Shown one piece after another: positions 40,360-48,255 of a DNA stretch of 64,000 bases (position 1 is the first letter of the stretch; the number at the start of each line of letters is the position of its first letter). The notes beneath the pieces were generated by a model. That model was not told where the DNA came from and searched no databases. It saw only the letters and a list, made by a program, of their open reading frames with translations. The DNA comes from SpSt-539 sp964549445. GTDB taxonomy: Bacteria; Planctomycetota; Phycisphaerae; UBA1845; UTPLA1. The stretch lies in NCBI GenBank assembly GCA_964549445.1, contig CAZJVS010000006.1, forward strand, positions 98,037 to 162,036. The letters run 5' to 3'. Made by a program: the position numbers and the translations under genes.

Positions 40360-41171
40360 CTGCGAACCGCGCGCCCACCGCCGCGCACCGCCCCGCCTTC
40401 ACGCTCATCGAGCTGCTCGTCGTCGTCTCGATCATCGCCGTCCTCATCGCCATCCTGATGCCGTCGCTCGCCGCGGCGCGGGCCACGTCGCGAAATGTCG
40501 TCTGCCTCTCCAATCTCCGCACCCAGGCCCAGATGACCCAGTTCTACCTCGACGCCAACGACGATTGGTACCCCACGCGAACGTCCGGCGCGGCCACCGG
40601 CGGCGGAAATGTCTTCAATGCCTTCCTGCCCCAGCGGACCATTCTCCAGACCGATGCCCGCCCCGTGCAGATCCTCACCTGCCCCGACGACTCCGACCCC
40701 GTCCGCGACTACCCCATCGGCGACTCTTCCGGCAGCGACCCCAACGCGCTCGGCATCGGCGACTTCTACGGCTTGCCGCCCACCACCGTCGTTCGCGTCG
40801 GCTTCGGCATCAACAATATGACCGGCATCCCGCCCACCACGCAGGAAGAGGCCGTCATCTTCAACCCCAAGGCCAACGCCTACCGCCAGCCCGCCCGCAC
40901 CCTGATGTACGCCGACTGCACCTGGGTCAACGCCCGCGGCCACAACACCGTGCTCAACGACGCCCCGCCGCTCAAAGGCCGCGTGGCCAACGCCGCCGCC
41001 CCGCTCCGCATGAACACCCTTGCCGCAATCCCGCCCCAATACGGCGAGCCCGTCACCGACTCCCGGCGGCACCGCGCCGGAAGCAACATCGTCTTCATGG
41101 ACCACCACGGCGAGCCGCTCTCGCAAGCCGACTGCTTCAATAAGTTGATCTATTCGTGGTCGGAACCGTAG
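40356..41171 (+). CDS. Type IV pilin-like (H-X9-DG family) pseudopilin
   Basis: 271 residues: prepilin leader with cleavage site and methylation motif FTLIELLVVVSIIAVLIAIL (F15, E19), then VCLSNLRTQAQM, the family CxxNLR motif, a beta-rich head, and near the C-terminus SNIVFMDHHGEPLSQ, corresponding to the H-X9-DG region in a less conserved form. Needs prepilin peptidase for export. Translationally coupled to the ribbon-helix-helix gene. Confidence 0.85.
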   Translation: MTANRAPTAAHRPAFTLIELLVVVSIIAVLIAILMPSLAAARATSRNVVCLSNLRTQAQMTQFYLDANDDWYPTRTSGAATGGGNVFNAFLPQRTILQTDARPVQILTCPDDSDPVRDYPIGDSSGSDPNALGIGDFYGLPPTTVVRVGFGINNMTGIPPTTQEEAVIFNPKANAYRQPARTLMYADCTWVNARGHNTVLNDAPPLKGRVANAAAPLRMNTLAAIPPQYGEPVTDSRRHRAGSNIVFMDHHGEPLSQADCFNKLIYSWSEP

Positions 41172-41191
41172 GCGGGTGCGCCCGCGCGCAG

Positions 41192-41470
41192 CTACTTCGG
41201 CGTGCCCTTCAACCAATCCTCGACATTCCGCGCCAACACGGTCGGATCGCGCTTCTCCAGGATGTGCGCCGCGATCGTCTCCTTTACCTTGAGCTGCTTC
41301 ATCGCCTTGTCGACCCGCTCCCACAGCTTCTCGCGCTTCTTGTCCGTCTCGGCCAGGAACAACTCGCTTGCCAGCTCCTGCAGCTTCGTCAGCATGATCG
41401 AATCTTTGTTGTCGAAATACCGCTCGATCAGCTTCTTCTGATAATGGGAATATTCCCGACCGCCCGCCAT
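41192..41470 (-). CDS. Conserved hypothetical protein
   Basis: 92 residues, highly charged and almost entirely alpha-helical (YSHYQKKLIERYFDNKDSIML, then TKLQELASELFLAETDKKREKLWERV). No signal peptide or membrane segment. It begins one base after metF in the same direction and so is co-transcribed with it. The composition and KREKLW pattern suggest a small RNA- or ribosome-associated protein, but this is only a guess. Confidence 0.6.
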   Translation of the reverse strand: MAGGREYSHYQKKLIERYFDNKDSIMLTKLQELASELFLAETDKKREKLWERVDKAMKQLKVKETIAAHILEKRDPTVLARNVEDWLKGTPK

Positions 41471-41471
41471 G

Positions 41472-42398
41472 TCACGCTCGCTTCGCCTGGCCGGCCGGCT
41501 CGCGGGCTGGCGGCCAGATCGTCCGAATCGCCGTCAAGATCGTCCGCGTCGCCGCCGACTTGTTCAGCGTATAGAAGTGAATCCCCGGCGCGCCTTTCTG
41601 CACCAGGTCGAGGCACTGCGCCGTCGCGTACGCCACGCCGAGACTCAGCACCGCGTCCTCGCTCTCCTTCACCCGCTCCAGCTCGTCCAGCAACGACCGC
41701 GGGATCGTCGCCCCGCACATATTTGTGAATCGCTTCACCTGCTCCACGTTCGTGATCGGCATGATGCCCGGGATGATCGGCACGCCGATCCCGGCCGCCC
41801 GCGCCCGCGACACGAAATCAAAATACTGCTGGTTGTCGAAGAAAAGCTGCGTGACGAGAAACTCGACCCCCGCGTCGATCTTCTTCCGCAGGTTCGCCAT
41901 GTCGCGCGCCGCGTCGCGCCGCCCGTCGCCGTTCGTGCACTCCGGGTGCACCTCGGGATAGCACGCCCCGCCGAGGCAAAACCGATACTTCGACTTCACG
42001 AACTCCGCCAGCTCGTTCGCATAGCGAAAGCCGTCGGGCGCCGGCTCGAACTGCGTCGTCCCTTTCGGTGGATCGCCCCGCAGCGCCAGCACGTTCTCGA
42101 CCCCCGCCGCCGCCAGCCGATCCAGCACCGCCGTCAGGTCGCTGCGCGACGATCCCACGCACGTCAGGTGCGCCATCGCCTGGAACGGATTCTCACGCTG
42201 AATCTCCGCGACCAGCTCGACCGTCCGGTCGCGCGTGCTGCCGCCCGCCCCATACGTCACCGACACGTACGTCGGCTGCAGGTCGCGCAACGACTGCACC
42301 GTCTTGCGCAACCCCTCCAGCCCTTCGTCCGTCTTCGGCGGGAAGAACTCAAACGAAAAGCTCGGCCGCCCCGTGCTCAGAAGTTCGCGGATTCTCAT
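41472..42398 (-). CDS. metF: 5,10-methylenetetrahydrofolate reductase
   Basis: FAD-dependent reduction of methylene-THF to methyl-THF for methionine synthesis. 308 residues: SFEFFPPKTDEG (13-24), YVSVTYGAGGSTRDRT, AHLTCVG, VLALRGDPP, GGACYPEVHPE, FLVTQLFFDN and PGIMPITN, all family motifs in order. The 3' neighbour follows at one base. Confidence 0.95.
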   Translation of the reverse strand: MRIRELLSTGRPSFSFEFFPPKTDEGLEGLRKTVQSLRDLQPTYVSVTYGAGGSTRDRTVELVAEIQRENPFQAMAHLTCVGSSRSDLTAVLDRLAAAGVENVLALRGDPPKGTTQFEPAPDGFRYANELAEFVKSKYRFCLGGACYPEVHPECTNGDGRRDAARDMANLRKKIDAGVEFLVTQLFFDNQQYFDFVSRARAAGIGVPIIPGIMPITNVEQVKRFTNMCGATIPRSLLDELERVKESEDAVLSLGVAYATAQCLDLVQKGAPGIHFYTLNKSAATRTILTAIRTIWPPAREPAGQAKRA

Positions 42399-42451
42399 AC
42401 GCAGTTTATCGGTGCCCGGCCGGCCTCGCTCGACTCTCCGGTGGGATTTGC

Positions 42452-43108
42452 TCAGCCCTTCTTCGCATCCGCCGGCTTGGCCGCCAGCGACTTCTCCAGC
42501 GCCTCGATCAGCTTCTTGTTCTTCAGCGGCTCGTCCGACGGCTTGAACCGCCCGACGATGTTCCCGTCGCGATCAACGAGGAACTTCGTGAAGTTCCACT
42601 CGATCGGCCCGGCAAACTTCGGATCGGTCTCTTTGCTCGTCAGAAACTTGTACAAGTCGCAGGCGTCTTTCCCCTTCACCTTGACCTTCGAAAACATCGG
42701 AAAGGTCACCGCGAACTTGTCGGTGCAGAATTTCTTGATCTCCGCCTCGCTGCCCGGCTCCTGGCTGCCGAAGTCGTTGCACGGGAACCCCAGCACGACC
42801 AACCCCTGCTCGTGGTACTTGCCGTAGAGCGCCTCGAGACTCTTGTACTGCGGCGTGTAGCCGCACTTCGACGCCGTGTTCACGATCAGCAGCACGCTGC
42901 CCTTGTACTTCGAGAGCGCGACATCGTTCCCATCGATGTCCTTTGCCTTGAAGTCCAGCACGCTCTCCGCCTTGGCCGCGTCGTCGCTCTTCTTCTCGCC
43001 GGCCGCCTTCGCCTTGGACATTGGCTTGGGATCCTTCGCCAGCGCCACCGCCGCCAGGCCCGCAATCACCACGCCCGCCACCATCCGCCGCATTGTCGCC
43101 GCACTCAT
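42452..43108 (-). CDS. Exported glutathione peroxidase-family protein
   Basis: Thiol peroxidase of about 218 residues. ATG 43108 gives a signal peptide (RRMVAGVVIAGLAAVALA) and has AAGGAGC seven bases upstream; the frame is open to 43147. The mature protein has VLLIVNTASKCGYTPQYKSLEALY with the peroxidatic Cys (Cys rather than selenocysteine), the FPCNDFGSQEPG resolving region, and WNFTKFLVDRDGNIVGRF. A Lys/Ala/Asp-rich linker separates signal and domain. Most GPx proteins of bacteria lack a signal, so this one is periplasmic by inference; electrons may come from a thioredoxin-like partner. Confidence 0.88.
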   Translation of the reverse strand: MSAATMRRMVAGVVIAGLAAVALAKDPKPMSKAKAAGEKKSDDAAKAESVLDFKAKDIDGNDVALSKYKGSVLLIVNTASKCGYTPQYKSLEALYGKYHEQGLVVLGFPCNDFGSQEPGSEAEIKKFCTDKFAVTFPMFSKVKVKGKDACDLYKFLTSKETDPKFAGPIEWNFTKFLVDRDGNIVGRFKPSDEPLKNKKLIEALEKSLAAKPADAKKG

Positions 43109-43266
43109 CGTATTGCTCCTTGCTAATCCGAACACGGGGCGCGCCACCCGCGGGGCACATTATAGTGCATCCCGGCAAACCGCGTGCAGCCCCGAATAGA
43201 CAGTCCCGCCAATTGACAGCCCGCCCGCGCCGCTTCTAACCTCGCCGCCTGACCCGGAGACCCGCC

Positions 43267-44049
43267 GTGAACGTCGTCGCCGTCATCCCCGCCCGATTCG
43301 CCGCCGTCCGCCTGCCCGGAAAGCCTCTCCTCAAGCAGACCGGCAAGTACCTGATCCAGCACGTGGTCGAACAGGCCCAGAAGGCCCGGCTCGTCTCCGA
43401 AGTCCTCGTCGCCACCGACGACATCCGCATCGCCGACGCCGTCCGCTCCTTCGGCGGCCGGCCGGTCATGACCCGCCCCGACCACCAGAGCGGCACCGAC
43501 CGCATCGCCGAAGTCGCCGCCGGCCTCGACGCCGACATCGTCCTTAACGTCCAGGGCGACGAACCCGAAATGGACCCCGGCAACATTGACAAGCTGGTCG
43601 CTCTCCTCCGCGAACAGCCCGACTGCCCGATCGGCACCGTCGCCTGCCAGTTCCCCGCCGACACCCCGACGGCCGGCCCCGGCTCGCCGCAAGACCCCAA
43701 CTGCGTCAAGGTCGTCCTCGACGCGCACGGCCGCGCGCTCTATTTCTCGCGTGCCCTCATCCCCTTCCCGCGCGACCTCGCCAGCGCCGGCAAGCTCGGC
43801 GAGTTGCCGATCGCCAACTACCTGCTCCACCTCGGCCTCTACGGCTTCCGCCGCAAGTCGCTGCTCGAACTGGCAACACTGAAACCGACGGAGTTGGAGC
43901 AAACCGAACGCCTCGAACAACTCCGCTGGCTCTACCACGGCCACAAGATCGCCGTCGCCATCGGCACCAGCCCGTCAGCGGGCATCGACACGCCAGCCGA
44001 TTATGCGGCTTTCGTTGAACGGCAGCGTATGCGTAGCTGCGTCGCTTAG
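43267..44049 (+). CDS. kdsB: 3-deoxy-manno-octulosonate cytidylyltransferase
   Basis: Makes CMP-KDO for lipopolysaccharide. 260 residues: VAVIPARFAAVRLPGKPLL (4-22), LVATDDIRIADAV, MTRPDHQSGTDRIAEV, VLNVQGDEPEMDP, YFSRALIPFPR, GLYGFRRKSL and QTERLEQLRWLYHGHKI, with a final GIDTPADY. Start is GTG 43267. Presence implies LPS with KDO, so an outer membrane. Confidence 0.94.
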   Translation: MNVVAVIPARFAAVRLPGKPLLKQTGKYLIQHVVEQAQKARLVSEVLVATDDIRIADAVRSFGGRPVMTRPDHQSGTDRIAEVAAGLDADIVLNVQGDEPEMDPGNIDKLVALLREQPDCPIGTVACQFPADTPTAGPGSPQDPNCVKVVLDAHGRALYFSRALIPFPRDLASAGKLGELPIANYLLHLGLYGFRRKSLLELATLKPTELEQTERLEQLRWLYHGHKIAVAIGTSPSAGIDTPADYAAFVERQRMRSCVA

Positions 44050-44059
44050 GAATTGGAAA

Positions 44060-44314
44060 ATGAACGATTGGCGACTCCAAGGGCAAGACCGCTACCTTCG
44101 TGGGGTTGCGTTGGCGCGAAAGCGATACCAACGCTATCGCACGGGTTGGGAGCACGATCACTGCGAGTTTTGCGGCGACAAATTCTCCGAAGACTCAGAC
44201 GACTTGAGTATTGGGTATGTAACAACTGACAGCAAGCACTGGGTCTGCGAAACGTGCTTCAAAGATTTTGTCCGAGAGTTTCAGTGGATCACCCTGCCGA
44301 GTGAGGTCGATTAG
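44060..44314 (+). CDS. Small zinc-binding hypothetical protein
   Basis: 84 residues with two CxxC pairs, HDHCEFCG and WVCETCF, probably one zinc site, and the N-terminus NDWRLQGQDRYLRGVALARKRY. ATG 44060 follows GGAATTGGAAA and is preferred to the in-frame upstream starts, which lie inside kdsB. This short protein type is widespread but uncharacterised. Confidence 0.75.
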   Translation: MNDWRLQGQDRYLRGVALARKRYQRYRTGWEHDHCEFCGDKFSEDSDDLSIGYVTTDSKHWVCETCFKDFVREFQWITLPSEVD

Positions 44315-44385
44315 AGGCTCGAAAGCTGCCGCCGCTAAATTCCAACAAACCGACCGATGGCCACTGCGGGTAAAATAAGATCCGA

Positions 44386-45453
44386 ATGGCCACCTTTGAC
44401 CTTGTAGTTAGCGCCGTCCGCTTTGCGGCCACTATCGCCTTCGGCCTGCTCGCTGCCTGCACCGCCAAGCCGCCCGCCCATCTCGCCGTCTGGAGTGAGA
44501 CGCTCGCTTATCCGCAGATCGCCGCCGAGCTGCCAACGCTCGCCGAGTTCAACGCCGACCTCTACCTCGCCATTCGCCCGATCGACCTCAATGATTCGCT
44601 CTGGTCGCTGCTCCGCGCCGCGTCCGACCACGGCGTCGCCGTCCGGCCGTGGCTGCTCATGCCCGACGAAGGCGTCTGGCTCAACGAGAACAACATCGCG
44701 GCCTTCGCCGATTTCGCCCATCACTTCCTCGATCAGGCCGCCGCGGCCGGCGTGCCGATCGACTGGCTCATCTTCGACATCGAGCCGCCGTTCGACCTCG
44801 CCGAGTCGCTCAGCGCCGACAGTAACGATCCGCTCGCCCTCATCGCCCAGCTCGTCGAACAGGCCGACGCCGCCGCGTTTGCATCCGCGACCGCCGAGTT
44901 GCAAAACCTCGTCGCCGGCCTGCAAGGCCGCAACGTCCGTGTCATGGCCGTCATCCTGCCCTGGATCGTCGACGACCTGCTGGACGGCGACAACGACTTG
45001 CAGGACCTGTTCAACACGCCCTTCGCCGACGTCCCGTGGGACGAAGTCTCGGTCATCGTCTACCGCCCGACGCTCGGCGAATTATTCGGCGTCCCGCTGC
45101 CGCCCGAGTTTGTCGGCCGCTACGCCGACGACGCCCGCCGGCTCTTCGGCGAGCGGGCCTCGCTCGCACTCGGCAACGTCGGCACGCCCGGCCTGCTGGT
45201 CGCCCCCGGCTACGAAGACCCCCCGCCGCTGCTGGCCGACACAGCCGCAGCCGCCCTCGCCGGGGTCGACCGCGTCAGCGTCTATTCACTAGAGGGAATG
45301 ATCGAGCAAGGCGGCCTTCGCCGCTGGTTGCTCGCGCTGACAACCCCGCCGCCGCTGCTGCCGGGCCTGTTCGCGCCGCAAGTCGATGCGCTCCGTACCC
45401 TCATCGCGGCCGGTGACACCGCCGCAACACTCCTCGGCACCGGCCGACCCTGA
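44386..45453 (+). CDS. Putative lipoprotein, possible TIM-barrel glycosidase-like
   Basis: 355 residues with a leader ending LLAAC (Cys25), so likely lipid-anchored. The mature part alternates strands and helices, with acidic residues at strand ends: LYLAIRPIDLND, AVRPWLLMPDEGVWL, WLIFDIEPP, VRVMAVILPWIVDDL and SVIVYRPTLGEL. This suggests a TIM barrel such as a glycoside hydrolase, with DIEPP as possible catalytic acid region; no family is firmly recognised. TAAAAT at 44371-44376 lies nine bases before the ATG with no Shine-Dalgarno sequence. Confidence 0.65.
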   Translation: MATFDLVVSAVRFAATIAFGLLAACTAKPPAHLAVWSETLAYPQIAAELPTLAEFNADLYLAIRPIDLNDSLWSLLRAASDHGVAVRPWLLMPDEGVWLNENNIAAFADFAHHFLDQAAAAGVPIDWLIFDIEPPFDLAESLSADSNDPLALIAQLVEQADAAAFASATAELQNLVAGLQGRNVRVMAVILPWIVDDLLDGDNDLQDLFNTPFADVPWDEVSVIVYRPTLGELFGVPLPPEFVGRYADDARRLFGERASLALGNVGTPGLLVAPGYEDPPPLLADTAAAALAGVDRVSVYSLEGMIEQGGLRRWLLALTTPPPLLPGLFAPQVDALRTLIAAGDTAATLLGTGRP

Positions 45454-45478
45454 CCCCCCGCATCATGCGGCGCGCCGA

Positions 45479-46246
45479 TCACGCCGTTTCCGGCTCGGCA
45501 ACCGCCCGCTCGCCGCGCCCGCCGAGCCGCGGAAACAGCCCGCCCACGCGCTGTCGATACCGCACATACGAATCGCCGAACCGCTTCACCAGGTCGCGCT
45601 CCTCGATCGGTATCGCAATCAGCATGTACGCCGTGTTCAGCACCGCGAACACCAGGTGCGAGATCGTCATCGTCGGCGTCGACCAGAATGCCAGCATCCA
45701 GCCCACGTACAGCGGATGTCGCACGAAGCGATACACGACCGGCGTCCGGAACGGCCGGTCCGAATACGACACCCCGCGCAGATGCAGCCAGACTTGCCGC
45801 GTGCCGAACAGATCGAAGTGATCGATCAGCACGCTCACCAGCGGCACCGCGAGCCAGCCCACCGCGAACAGCCCATGCAGAATCATCCGCCCGGCCGGGT
45901 GGGTTACGTCCCACACCACGCCGCCCATCGGCCGCCACTGCCAAAGCAGCAGAGCCATCAGCAGGCACGACACCAGCACGTACGTGCTCCGCTCGATCGG
46001 CTCCGGCACGAACCGAGTCCACCACCGCTTGAACGCCGGCCGCGCCATCACCGAATGCGGCACGGCAAACGCCGCGACCAGCAACGCATCGATCACGACC
46101 GCGCCGACGAGCGATCCCGTCGCCGGCCCGTCAATCGTGGGGATAAATCCAAATCCGAAGTTCCCGACAAACGCCGCCATCCAGGCGTACACCGCCAGGA
46201 AAAGTGCGTGACACGCCACGCCATAAACAAAGAAAGCACGCCGCAT
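45479..46246 (-). CDS. mddA: MddA-type methanethiol S-methyltransferase
   Basis: 255 residues, about five or six membrane helices, NnrU-like fold. Strong resemblance to MddA: AVPHSVMARPAFKRWWTRFVPEPIERSTYVL (two segments), LLLWQWRP, DLFGTRQVWLHLRG, TPVVYRFVRHPLYVGWM (SAM/ICMT-type site) and IEERDLVKRFGDSYVRYRQRV. MddA methylates methanethiol to dimethyl sulphide with S-adenosylmethionine. ATG 46246 has AGGAG upstream. Physiological role could be thiol detoxification or sulphur signalling. Confidence 0.85.
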   Translation of the reverse strand: MRRAFFVYGVACHALFLAVYAWMAAFVGNFGFGFIPTIDGPATGSLVGAVVIDALLVAAFAVPHSVMARPAFKRWWTRFVPEPIERSTYVLVSCLLMALLLWQWRPMGGVVWDVTHPAGRMILHGLFAVGWLAVPLVSVLIDHFDLFGTRQVWLHLRGVSYSDRPFRTPVVYRFVRHPLYVGWMLAFWSTPTMTISHLVFAVLNTAYMLIAIPIEERDLVKRFGDSYVRYRQRVGGLFPRLGGRGERAVAEPETA

Positions 46247-47013
46247 GAGTTCTCCTTTTTGCTCACCACTCAGATGCAATATGGCGTCCGCGGTTTCCGC
46301 CGTCAGTGAACTACCGGTTCACCCTGGGTTGACTCGCGGTGCACCAATAGGGGGTAATGCGTAAACGAGCCGCGACGGGCGTCAGCGTCAATTCTGCCCC
46401 ATTTCGCCCGCTTTTTGAGATGATTTGTAGCGTAGGAAGGCGTACCGTCAGAGTCCGAAGTGCAACGTGGAATTCTCCGCAGGTTCGCTTGATACGCACG
46501 TTGTCCGTTGCGGGTTTTCCCCCTCATCGGCTCGTCGAAATCCACAAAATCCTCGTTTGCAGACGCAAAGCGCCCTTCAGTCGCCACCACGATTCTGCTC
46601 GCCGATGGCACCCAGATTGCACCCCGTTCTCGCATTTGGGCGCGGCGGTAACCGGACGGCCAGCACGGCCGCGCACCACGCGTCCGTCACGTGCGCTCTC
46701 GTGCCGGACTGCGCGAAAGTTCGGCCGCGTTTGCGGGTCTACGCAAGTAGAGGCACAGCGACGAGCGCGCGACACGTGGACGTGTTCGAAGCGAAAACTC
46801 TCCGGACGAATGCGAGGCAGACGTGAGTTCGGCGCGGGCCTCGGGCGGCATAGCGCTGGACCCTGCCGCGATTAGGCAAGCAATGGATCAGTGGTAGCAC
46901 AACTTTGACTACCATCCTCTGAAGGCTTGGCAATTTGGTTACGAGCTCAAAACAAAGTTTATCGAACTTGGTTTTGATCTCCGAACAACACTTGCCGATG
47001 GAGGGGCGCAGCC
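46247..47013. other. 767-base stretch without a recognisable gene
   Basis: Open frames of up to 172 codons exist (for example 46357-46875 on the plus strand), but none has a recognisable motif, a convincing ribosome binding site or neighbours that fit. The final 100 bases contain the leader of the following gene. The stretch 46887-46920 looks slightly like a tRNA-Gln anticodon arm but has no acceptor stem. Possibly decayed sequence. Confidence 0.55.
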
Positions 47014-47685
47014 ATGAGACCGAATACAATTGTTGTCGTCGTTTTCGCGTTGGCGGGCATCGCGCCGGCCAACGCGCAGGTGATTGTCGATCACGCCCCG
47101 TATCCTTCCGGCGGTTCCGGATCAGACACAGCGCTTCCGAATTCCGCTGCGCCGTTCACGTGGCAGCAGTCCGCTGACGACTTTCGGGTGTCGGCGGCGG
47201 CGGAGGTCACGCATGTCAACTGGTGGGGCTTTCACATCGAGAATATCGCTCCGCTCGCGGAGATCATGCAGATACGCTTGTACGCCGAGCAGGCCGGTGA
47301 CGGCCTGCCGGGCGATATCCTCTACGAGGAGACGTTTGAAAACCCCGAGAGGGTCGATACCGGCCGCCGGATCGGCATCGTTGGCCGACCCCACGAGTAT
47401 CGCTATCACGCGAAACTAAGTGTTCCAATGGAGTTGAACGCCGACGTGGGCTACTGGCTCGAAATCGCGCAGCTTGGCGACGGCACATCCGGGTTTCAAT
47501 GGGAGCTCTCACGCGTGGAAACAAATAGCTACGCGTTCCAGAACAATTTGTTCCCTGATTGGCGACGAACAACGGCGAGTTCAGACCTCGCATTTCAGTT
47601 GGTGGTCCCCGAGCCATTAACTGCGTCGCTGCTCCTGCTCGAACTTGTCTTCGCCGCGGGCCTTCGCGCCCGCGGCCATCCTTGA
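47014..47685 (+). CDS. Secreted protein with PEP-CTERM sorting signal
   Basis: 223 residues: signal peptide (VVVVFALAGIAPANA), a beta-rich middle (FTWQQSADDFRVSAAAEVTHVNWWGFHIE, then IRLYAEQAGDGLPG), and a C-terminal VPEPLTASLLLLELVFAAGLRARGHP split as PEP motif, hydrophobic stretch and basic end. This is the PEP-CTERM arrangement processed by exosortase. GGAGGGG lies seven bases before the ATG. Function of the mature domain unknown; such domains often cover exopolysaccharide or surface proteins. Confidence 0.8.
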   Translation: MRPNTIVVVVFALAGIAPANAQVIVDHAPYPSGGSGSDTALPNSAAPFTWQQSADDFRVSAAAEVTHVNWWGFHIENIAPLAEIMQIRLYAEQAGDGLPGDILYEETFENPERVDTGRRIGIVGRPHEYRYHAKLSVPMELNADVGYWLEIAQLGDGTSGFQWELSRVETNSYAFQNNLFPDWRRTTASSDLAFQLVVPEPLTASLLLLELVFAAGLRARGHP

Positions 47686-47716
47686 CGACCAACCCCTCGC
47701 GAAGTTCGCCCCCGTC

Positions 47717-47746
47717 CGCGCCCAGCGCAATGGAACGCTGGGCGCG
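47717..47746 (+). terminator. Strong hairpin downstream of the PEP-CTERM gene
   Basis: Eleven-base-pair stem (47717-47727 against 47736-47746; CGCGCCCAGCG-type arm) with an eight-base loop, 32 bases past the stop of the PEP-CTERM gene. Only a short T-poor run follows, so termination efficiency is uncertain. Confidence 0.55.
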
Positions 47747-48255
47747 TCTATAGGGTGAAGATCGCGGGGCGCGTTTCCCCCGCACCGAACGCTTGACCAG
47801 AGCCGTACGGCGACTCCGCGTAAGCGGCATCCCGGGCGGCCACGGAGAAACTGCGCGCCGACATAACGCAAGCGAGTTTTCAATGCCGACTGAGATTCGT
47901 CCCATCAAATCCCGTCTAATCCCGTCAAAAAAAAGGCCGGAGATTACGCAATGAGCCATGACCCACCCACCCGCCGCCGAACACGACCCGCGCCCTCCCG
48001 TCCCAATCGCCCCCACTTCGATGTTCCGACGGTTTCTGGCGCGTTGTTGCGGGTTTCACCGCGTTATCCGGGCTTATTCAAAACGCGCCCCCGACCACCG
48101 GTTCACCCCCTCTCCTTCCGGCTCTTGCATGTTCTTTCGGGTTTTCGAAAGTATTTCAGCGAGCGCCAGTGGCGGCCCCCCAGACCGCTTCGCCCGACCC
48201 CTTCGTCGCTCCGTGGCTTCGTCGCTTGGGTTGCGGGCGAAGCTGCAAATGCTCG
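47747..48255. other. Non-coding stretch before the kinase gene end
   Basis: About 510 bases between the hairpin and the 3' end of the minus-strand kinase gene. It contains a twofold AATCCCGTC direct repeat (around 47907-47924) next to an eight-base A-run. On the minus strand this reads as a T-run 300 bases past the kinase stop. No gene is recognised; open frames here are shadows of the kinase region or lack character. Confidence 0.5.

Noticed and set aside
46887..46920. tRNA-Gln-like fragment
   Set aside because: Shows a GTGGTAGCAC...CTTTGAC pattern, but the anticodon stem does not pair and there is no acceptor stem or T-arm. At most a decayed remnant.
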